Assembly: GCF_025567365.1 (NCBI RefSeq)
Contig: NZ_JAOQJG010000006.1
Coordinates: 124,001-188,000, forward strand
From: Anaerostipes amylophilus
Lineage (GTDB): Bacteria; Bacillota; Clostridia; Lachnospirales; Lachnospiraceae
DNA: 64,000 nt
Direction of reading: 5' to 3'
Below the pieces are notes generated by a model, which saw only the letters and a list, made by a program, of their open reading frames with translations, was not told the origin of the DNA and searched no databases. Both the position numbers and the translations under genes were made by a program. Shown here piece by piece: positions 58,928 to 64,000 of the stretch (positions are counted from its first letter, which is position 1; each line of letters opens with the position of its first letter).

Positions 58928-60169
58928 TTAAAATCCAGTCGCAAACAAACAGATATTCAAAAATGTTACGATCAGCGCAATGGTAAACAATATGATTTTT
59001 AATCGTTTCGAATTTGCATATTTTCCCATAACCTTTTTCGAAGATGTCAGATAAATCTGCGTAAAAATCGTGATTGGAAGTTGAATTGCTAAAAACATTT
59101 GAGAATAGATCAATCCATCAAATGGAGATTTGATCAACAAAATGATCAGTACTGCTGGTACCATTGTGATCAACACTCCCCTTTTTGTATCTTTATGATG
59201 AATATCATACGAATGATTAAAAATTCCAGAAAAAATAGTTCCGCCAGCCATTCCAGCTGTGATACTTGATGAGATTCCAGCCAATAATAATGCCAGTGCA
59301 AATATAATGGATGCTGCATTTCCGAGAAGTGGTGTTAACATAGAACCTGCGAGATGAATATCATCAATAGAATGACCATTTCCTTGATATAAGGTAGCTG
59401 CTGCCATTAAGATCATCGCACTATTAATTGCCCATCCAATGATCATAGAAAATAATGTGTCTTTAAATTCGTATTTTAACTGTTGTTCGATCACATTTTT
59501 ATCTTTTAAATTCCATTTCCTACTCTGGATGATCTCTGAGTGTAAAAACAGATTATGTGGCATAACGACTGCTCCTAAGACACTCATAACTACTGGAAGT
59601 GAACCTTTTGGAACTTCTGGTTTTGCCCATCCGATCAATGCCTGTTTCCATTCGATATCCGAAATACAAATTTCAAATAAAAACGAAAATCCAATCAGAG
59701 ATACAAATAAGATGATCAATTTCTCAATTCTGCTGTAAGCATTTGTAAACTGACACATCAACACGATTCCTAAAATGATAAACGTACCAATCTTTACTGG
59801 AATATGAAATAACATTTCCAAAGCCATTGCCCCGCCTAAAAGTTCTGCCATTGCTGTTGCGATCGATGCTGTAACTGCTGTTAATAAAATCGTATTTTTT
59901 AATCTTTTGTTGATATACAAACTTGTCGCTTCTGATAAGCATTTTCCAGTAACAATTCCTAAATGTGCTGCATTATGCTGTAAGATAACGAGCATGATCG
60001 TTGATAATGTGACCATCCATAATAATGTATATCCATAGCCAGAACCTGCAGCGATATTACTTGCCCAGTTTCCAGGATCGATAAATCCTACGGTAACTAG
60101 TAATCCTGGTCCAATATATCTTAAGAAGTTCATTGCCTCTTTTTTCGATGATCTGATAAATTGTGTCAT
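58928..60169 (-). CDS. mntH: NRAMP manganese/divalent metal transporter
   Basis: A 413-residue NRAMP protein of 11 segments. The metal site DPGNW is present (GFIDPGNWASNIAAGSGYGY, about 24-43), and segment 6 has the family MPHNLFLHSE motif. It imports Mn(II) with protons. It is preceded by a MntR-like operator. No riboswitch is visible. Confidence 0.92.
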   Translation of the reverse strand: MTQFIRSSKKEAMNFLRYIGPGLLVTVGFIDPGNWASNIAAGSGYGYTLLWMVTLSTIMLVILQHNAAHLGIVTGKCLSEATSLYINKRLKNTILLTAVTASIATAMAELLGGAMALEMLFHIPVKIGTFIILGIVLMCQFTNAYSRIEKLIILFVSLIGFSFLFEICISDIEWKQALIGWAKPEVPKGSLPVVMSVLGAVVMPHNLFLHSEIIQSRKWNLKDKNVIEQQLKYEFKDTLFSMIIGWAINSAMILMAAATLYQGNGHSIDDIHLAGSMLTPLLGNAASIIFALALLLAGISSSITAGMAGGTIFSGIFNHSYDIHHKDTKRGVLITMVPAVLIILLIKSPFDGLIYSQMFLAIQLPITIFTQIYLTSSKKVMGKYANSKRLKIILFTIALIVTFLNICLFATGF

Positions 60170-60197
60170 AGATGTTCCTTTCTTTTTATTTTATTTT

Positions 60198-60247
60198 TAG
60201 TTAGTCCACACTAACTATCATTATACATAGAAGGAGAAAGTTTGCAA
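60198..60247 (-). promoter_or_regulatory. mntH promoter and MntR-like operator
   Basis: On the minus strand TTGCAA (60247-60242), 16 bases, TATAAT (60225-60220), followed by TAGTTAG-TGTGGA-CTAACTA (60217-60198), a perfect 7-bp inverted repeat of the DtxR/MntR kind at the transcription start. Manganese-dependent repression is likely. Confidence 0.75.
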
Positions 60248-60347
60248 GCTTTGTGAAAAATTGATAGAATAAGTCATGTATAATATATATTTTACCCCTA
60301 TTGAGTCGTGGAAAAATATATAAAACTAATAAGAAACAGGTGAATTT

Positions 60348-61448
60348 ATGAAATCATTACCATATTATGATGATCTAACTGCAAGACAGACGATCAAATT
60401 ACGTGAACTTATTAAAACACTTCCACCTTTTGCAAAAGAGTTTTTCCGTGCGATCGACTCTACTACACAAGTGAGAACTCGAATTGCTTATGCGTATGAT
60501 CTGAGAGTATTCTTTCACTTTCTGATTGATGAAAATCCTGCATACAAAAATTATAAAGTCGTAGATTTTCAGGTAAGTGATCTCGATAAGATTGAATCCG
60601 TTGATCTGGAAGAATATATGGAATATCTAAAAGTATACGTTTCCGATGAGAACCATAAGCATATGCAAAATACAGAACAAGGTGTCTTTCGAAAGATGTC
60701 TGCACTTCGTTCTTTTTACGGATATTTTTACAAGCGCCAGCTGATTGAGAAGAATCCAACACTGCTTGTTGATATGCCAAAGATCCGTGAAAAGGAAATC
60801 ATCAGGTTAGAAGCCGATGAAGTCGCTTCTTTGCTTGATTTTGTGGAACATGGCGGTGATCATTTAACAGGACAGAAACGTGCTTATTATGAAAAAACAA
60901 AAGAACGTGATCTTGCGATCATTACGCTTCTTCTTGGAACTGGAATCCGTGTGTCTGAATTAGTCGGATTGAATGTTGATGATGTTGACTTTCGTAATAA
61001 TGGTCTTCATCTCATCCGAAAAGGACGAAAAGAAATGACAGTTTACTTTGGAAATGAAGTTGCGGATGCTTTGGAGCAGTATATGAAAGGCAGCAGAAAA
61101 CTTGTTATTCCAAAGGAAGGGCATGAAGATGCTTTGTTTTATTCTATGCAAAGACGACGCATTGGTGTGCAAGCGGTTCAGAATCTTGTGAAGAAATATG
61201 CGAAGGAAGTAACTCCGCTTAAAAAGATCACGCCTCATAAACTGCGTAGTACTTATGGTACGGCTTTATATCAGGAAACGGATGATATTTATCTTGTGGC
61301 GGAAGTTCTTGGACATTCTGATGTTAATACGACCAGAAAACATTATGCAGCAATGTCTGATACGAGACGTCGTCAGGCAGCAGGAAAAGTTGTGTTAAGA
61401 GAATCTGTTTCTCATGATTCTACAAATAATAATTCCAAAAATTTATAG
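60348..61448 (+). CDS. Tyrosine recombinase (XerC/D-like)
   Basis: A 366-residue integrase. The N-terminal SAM-like domain (about 40-145: RIAYAYDLRVFFHFL; ALRSFYGYFYKRQLI) is followed by the catalytic core with Arg (GTGIRVSELVGL), Lys (HLIRKGRKEM), HKLR (ITPHKLRSTYGTAL), His (LGHSDVNTT) and the Tyr nucleophile (RKHYAAMSD). The length and N-terminus exceed usual XerC (about 300), so it is a paralogue; no attachment site or phage gene is next to it. Confidence 0.88.
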   Translation: MKSLPYYDDLTARQTIKLRELIKTLPPFAKEFFRAIDSTTQVRTRIAYAYDLRVFFHFLIDENPAYKNYKVVDFQVSDLDKIESVDLEEYMEYLKVYVSDENHKHMQNTEQGVFRKMSALRSFYGYFYKRQLIEKNPTLLVDMPKIREKEIIRLEADEVASLLDFVEHGGDHLTGQKRAYYEKTKERDLAIITLLLGTGIRVSELVGLNVDDVDFRNNGLHLIRKGRKEMTVYFGNEVADALEQYMKGSRKLVIPKEGHEDALFYSMQRRRIGVQAVQNLVKKYAKEVTPLKKITPHKLRSTYGTALYQETDDIYLVAEVLGHSDVNTTRKHYAAMSDTRRRQAAGKVVLRESVSHDSTNNNSKNL

Positions 61449-61491
61449 AAAAAAGCAGAGATCATCTATACATCGATATCTCTGCTTTTTT
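61449..61491 (+). terminator. Terminator after the recombinase
   Basis: AAAAAAGCAGAGAT pairs with ATCTCTGCTTTTTT across an AT-rich loop. Confidence 0.92.
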
Positions 61492-61576
61492 CTATATTTT
61501 TTAAAAATCTATTGATTTTATATGCTATGTTCTTTATAATCAGAATGTTTGTAAAAACTAGAGAGGAATATTTATT

Positions 61577-62320
61577 ATGCTTACATTTTTAATTGTTTGT
61601 CCAGCTGTTTTTCTAGCAGGATTAATTGATGCGATTGGCGGTGGCGGTGGATTGATTTCCCTGCCAATTTATCTTTTAGCCGGATTACCGCCCCATAGAG
61701 CAATTGCTACAAATAAATTAAGTTCTTCTATGGGAACATCTGCAGCAACAATTCGCTTTGCAAAAATGGGACATATTAATTTTAAGATTGCATTAAGTTG
61801 TTCTATCACTGCTATTTTAGGATCATTTTTGGGAGCTTCTTTATCAGTGTATACGAATGAACGAATCATTCAGATTTTTATTTTAATACTTCTCCCAATC
61901 TTATTTGTATACCTTCTATTTACAAAGAAAGATTTTGATTCTTTTGCACGTAAGATTTCTAAAACAACTTATATTGCAAGTATTTTATCTGCTTTTGTAA
62001 TCGGTGTTTATGATGGATTTTATGGACCTGGAACCGGAACATTTTTATTACTTTGTCTAACACGTTTTGCCGGTCTTGATGTACTGACCGCTTCTGGTGT
62101 GACAAAGTTTATTAATCTTGTGACAAACTTAACTGCATTAGTTACTTTCTTATTTTACGGAAAGGTTTATTTACTGCTTGGATTTGTTGCTGGAATCTGT
62201 TCTATTCTTGGAAATTTGATTGGATCTGGAATGCTTACAAAGAATGCTGATAAAGTATTAAAACCTGCAATTCTTGGTGTTATTTGTATTTTCTTTGTAC
62301 GTACAGTTACCTCGCTCTAA
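61577..62320 (+). CDS. TSUP (TauE/SafE) family permease
   Basis: A 247-residue protein of about seven hydrophobic segments with the twofold TSUP motif: GLIDAIGGGGGLISLPIYLLAG (first) and GVYDGFYGPGTGTFLLL (second). TSUP proteins carry sulfite, sulfonates or organic acids. Cargo is not evident from context. AGAGAGGA precedes the ATG. Confidence 0.85.
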   Translation: MLTFLIVCPAVFLAGLIDAIGGGGGLISLPIYLLAGLPPHRAIATNKLSSSMGTSAATIRFAKMGHINFKIALSCSITAILGSFLGASLSVYTNERIIQIFILILLPILFVYLLFTKKDFDSFARKISKTTYIASILSAFVIGVYDGFYGPGTGTFLLLCLTRFAGLDVLTASGVTKFINLVTNLTALVTFLFYGKVYLLLGFVAGICSILGNLIGSGMLTKNADKVLKPAILGVICIFFVRTVTSL

Positions 62321-62335
62321 ATTTAATTGTTCATT

Positions 62336-62369
62336 AATCTCTGTCTTTAATTGGGCAGGGATTTTTTCT
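62336..62369 (+). terminator. Terminator after the TSUP gene
   Basis: AATCTCTGTC pairs with GGGCAGGGATT (G-T steps), followed by TTTTTCTTTTT. Confidence 0.8.
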
Positions 62370-62498
62370 TTTTATATAAATGAGGAATAAAATCATTGTT
62401 ACTTCATTGCTATTTCTTATTAATTATAGTAAAATTGGGATAGTTTGATGCAATATAAATCGTATCAAAAATGAATGAAGATAAAGGAAGTGCAGAAA

Positions 62499-63371
62499 AT
62501 GGAAACTATCGGAAGAAATGATGCATGTTGGTGTGGCAGTGGAAAGAAATACAAAAAGTGCCATTGCCAGTTTGATGAGAAGTTAAAGGAATTACAGCAG
62601 GAGGGACATTTTATTCCTTCTCATGATATGATCAAAACACCAGAACAAATTGAAAAAATCAAAGAAAGTGGAAAAATCAACATTGCAGTTTTAGATTATG
62701 TTGCTGAACATATCAAAGCAGGTATCACAACACAGCAGATTGATGATTGGGTATATGAACAAACTACCTCTCGTGGTGCGATTCCTGCTCCGCTGAATTA
62801 TGAAGGTTTTCCAAAAAGTGTTTGTACTTCAGTCAATGATCAGGTATGCCATGGAATTCCATCTGAAGATGTTGTTTTACAGGAAGGTGATATTATCAAT
62901 GTTGATGTATCTACTATTTATCACGGTTATTTTTCAGATTCTTCCAGAATGTTTTGTATTGGTGAAGTTTCAGAAGAAAAGAAAAAGTTAGTCGATGTTA
63001 CAAAAGAATGTATTGAAATTGGACTTAAACATGTAAAACCTTGGGCTTTGCTTGGTGATATGGGACATGCTATTCATGAACATGCTCTTGAAAATGGATA
63101 TACTGTTGTAAGAGAAATTGGAGGTCATGGTGTTGGATTGCAGTTCCACGAAGATCCTTTTGTAAGCTATGTCTCAGAGCCAGGAACAGGTATGGTTATG
63201 GCTCCTGGAATGATGTTTACAATCGAACCTATGGTAAATATGGGAACTGATGAATTTTATGTTGACGAAGTTGACGAATGGCAAATTTATACAGAAGATG
63301 GACAGCCTTCTGCACAATGGGAAGTTCAAGTTCTTGTTACAGAAGATGGTTACGAACTTATTGCGTACTAG
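62499..63371 (+). CDS. map: Methionine aminopeptidase type I with N-terminal SEC-C zinc motif
   Basis: A 290-residue enzyme that removes N-terminal Met. Residues about 4-24 form a SEC-C motif (GRNDACWCGSGKKYKKCHC) likely to bind zinc and ribosomes, and the pita-bread catalytic domain starts near residue 45. Metal ligands are in NVDVSTIYHGYFSDSSRMF (two Asp), GGHGVGLQFHEDPF (His), FTIEPMVNMG (Glu) and WEVQVLVTEDGYEL (Glu). I chose ATG 62499 because AAAGGAAG lies 8 bases upstream; the ORF opens earlier at 62475. It is probably a second Map, as a housekeeping copy usually sits in the ribosomal cluster. Confidence 0.92.
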   Translation: METIGRNDACWCGSGKKYKKCHCQFDEKLKELQQEGHFIPSHDMIKTPEQIEKIKESGKINIAVLDYVAEHIKAGITTQQIDDWVYEQTTSRGAIPAPLNYEGFPKSVCTSVNDQVCHGIPSEDVVLQEGDIINVDVSTIYHGYFSDSSRMFCIGEVSEEKKKLVDVTKECIEIGLKHVKPWALLGDMGHAIHEHALENGYTVVREIGGHGVGLQFHEDPFVSYVSEPGTGMVMAPGMMFTIEPMVNMGTDEFYVDEVDEWQIYTEDGQPSAQWEVQVLVTEDGYELIAY

Positions 63372-63390
63372 ATTTTATTGATCTTAACAA

Positions 63391-63431
63391 GAAAAAGAAA
63401 AGCACTTAAAAAACGAAGTGCTTTTCTTTTT
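63391..63431. terminator. Bidirectional terminator
   Basis: AAAAAGAAAAGCACTT pairs with AAGTGCTTTTCTTTTT, serving map and the convergent surface-protein gene. Confidence 0.92.
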
Positions 63432-63433
63432 TA

Positions 63434-64000
63434 CTATTTTATCATCTTTATATAACTCCAAGCACTATAATATGTTTTCCCGGCATCCATCTTATATGCT
63501 CTAACTTTTACATAGTATGATTTGTTCTTATGAATATTGATATTCGTGGTAGACTTTCTTTTCCCTTTAATCTTCTTTATAACAGGTTTCTTAAATTGTT
63601 TTGATGTTGATATTTGAAGATTATATCCATCTGCCTTCTTATTTTGTTTCCATGAAATTTTACATCTTGTTTTTCTAGATTTCTTGCTATATTTAATTGA
63701 TGGCACTTGCAGATATAAAAAATTTTTTGTAATACTCTTGATTCCTGTATTCTCAATGAAATCTACGGAATTCACAGCATATGCATAAACCCTATATCTA
63801 TAGTTTTGTCCATTTCTTACCGCATTATCTGTGTATTTATTTTTCTTTAATATCTTTAAATCTTTCCATTTGTCCTTACCCGTTTTCCTCTGTATTCGAT
63901 AACCATCTGCATTTTCAACTTTCTTCCACTGAATCTTAATTCCATTCATTGTATTTGTAATTTTTTCAATGCTTGGCGGATAGAGATACATTGGTAATTC
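63434..64000 (-). CDS. Fibronectin-III-type surface protein, C-terminal part
   Basis: Partial: the frame continues past the window edge (ELPMYLYPPSIEKI at the entry). At least two fibronectin-III-like units are visible: IQWKKVENADGYRIQRKTG..NYRYRVYAYAVN and KISWKQNKKADGYNLQIST..SYYVKVRAYKMDAGK. The Lys/Tyr-rich, basic repeats are like those at 11.6 kb and 17.2 kb. It probably belongs to a secreted, wall-associated protein. Confidence 0.7.
   Translation of the reverse strand, partial: ELPMYLYPPSIEKITNTMNGIKIQWKKVENADGYRIQRKTGKDKWKDLKILKKNKYTDNAVRNGQNYRYRVYAYAVNSVDFIENTGIKSITKNFLYLQVPSIKYSKKSRKTRCKISWKQNKKADGYNLQISTSKQFKKPVIKKIKGKRKSTTNINIHKNKSYYVKVRAYKMDAGKTYYSAWSYIKMIK

Noticed and set aside
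60348..61448. Phage or integrative element around the tyrosine recombinase
   Set aside because: Both neighbours (mntH and TSUP permease) are ordinary chromosomal genes and no att repeats, phage or conjugation genes were seen.
1..64000. CRISPR arrays, rRNA and tRNA genes
   Set aside because: No regularly spaced direct repeats and no rRNA or tRNA-like cloverleaf were recognised by eye; a tRNA scan was not possible.

Overview
The window is AT-rich, Gram-positive (Firmicutes) DNA, most likely from a gut Lachnospiraceae-type Clostridia (Anaerostipes/Blautia-like). This is inferred from gene content, not from a marker gene: an LCP wall protein, a T-box threonyl-tRNA synthetase, FeoA-FeoB fusion, CsoR/CopA, PotABCD, YolD/UmuC, strong AGGAGG ribosome sites and many hairpin-plus-T-run terminators.

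Layout. 1-13.9 kb is an accessory region full of decay: an IS21-family element whose istA and istB both have frame breaks at A6 tracts; xylB; a truncated TPR gene; the tail of a large serine recombinase; a cassette (5.3-9.4 kb) of HTH/glycine-zipper proteins, a conserved protein of unknown function and a multi-zinc-ribbon gene with several stops; a broken DUF4160 module; a tRNA-editing deacylase; a surface-type protein; and a pantothenate symporter operon. 13.9-19.8 kb holds a BcrAD/nucleoside-permease chimera with PfkB and uridine kinases, then a secreted protein and a membrane-anchored ECF sigma factor that share one promoter motif, then kptA. 19.9-28.4 kb has oleate hydratase, an esterase-like hydrolase, an SDR and a complete potABCD operon. 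28.5-33.1 kb is a second gene graveyard (amine-oxidase system remnants, a partial potA, a mosaic SDR/cysteine synthase/LanC-like relic) around an intact NhaC antiporter and a LysR regulator.

33.1-64 kb is mostly intact chromosomal backbone: a sorbitol-type dehydrogenase, UmuC/YolD, parvulin, TrmH, LysR, LCP protein, a DUF6110 plus unusual P-type ATPase pair, MATE, a protease-less Lon-like ATPase, FeoAB, CopA-CopZ/CsoR, ThrS with T-box, glucosaminidase, Tag, an OLD-family nuclease, MntH, a tyrosine recombinase, a TSUP permease, a SEC-C methionine aminopeptidase, and a partial fibronectin-type surface protein at the right edge.

Functional themes are metal handling (Feo, Cop, Mnt, P-type ATPase), polyamine import, cell-envelope sensing (ECF sigma, LCP, glucosaminidase) and horizontally acquired, decaying material. 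The most distinctive observations are: an in-frame Shine-Dalgarno and ATG inside copA that would release a free 69-residue CopZ; an ECF promoter pair with identical spacing plus a hairpin that should silence only read-through RNA; paired -1 slippery heptamers in istA and istB; and the 5.3-9.4 kb cassette under a nested-palindrome promoter. All calls come from reading the sequence; no database search was run.
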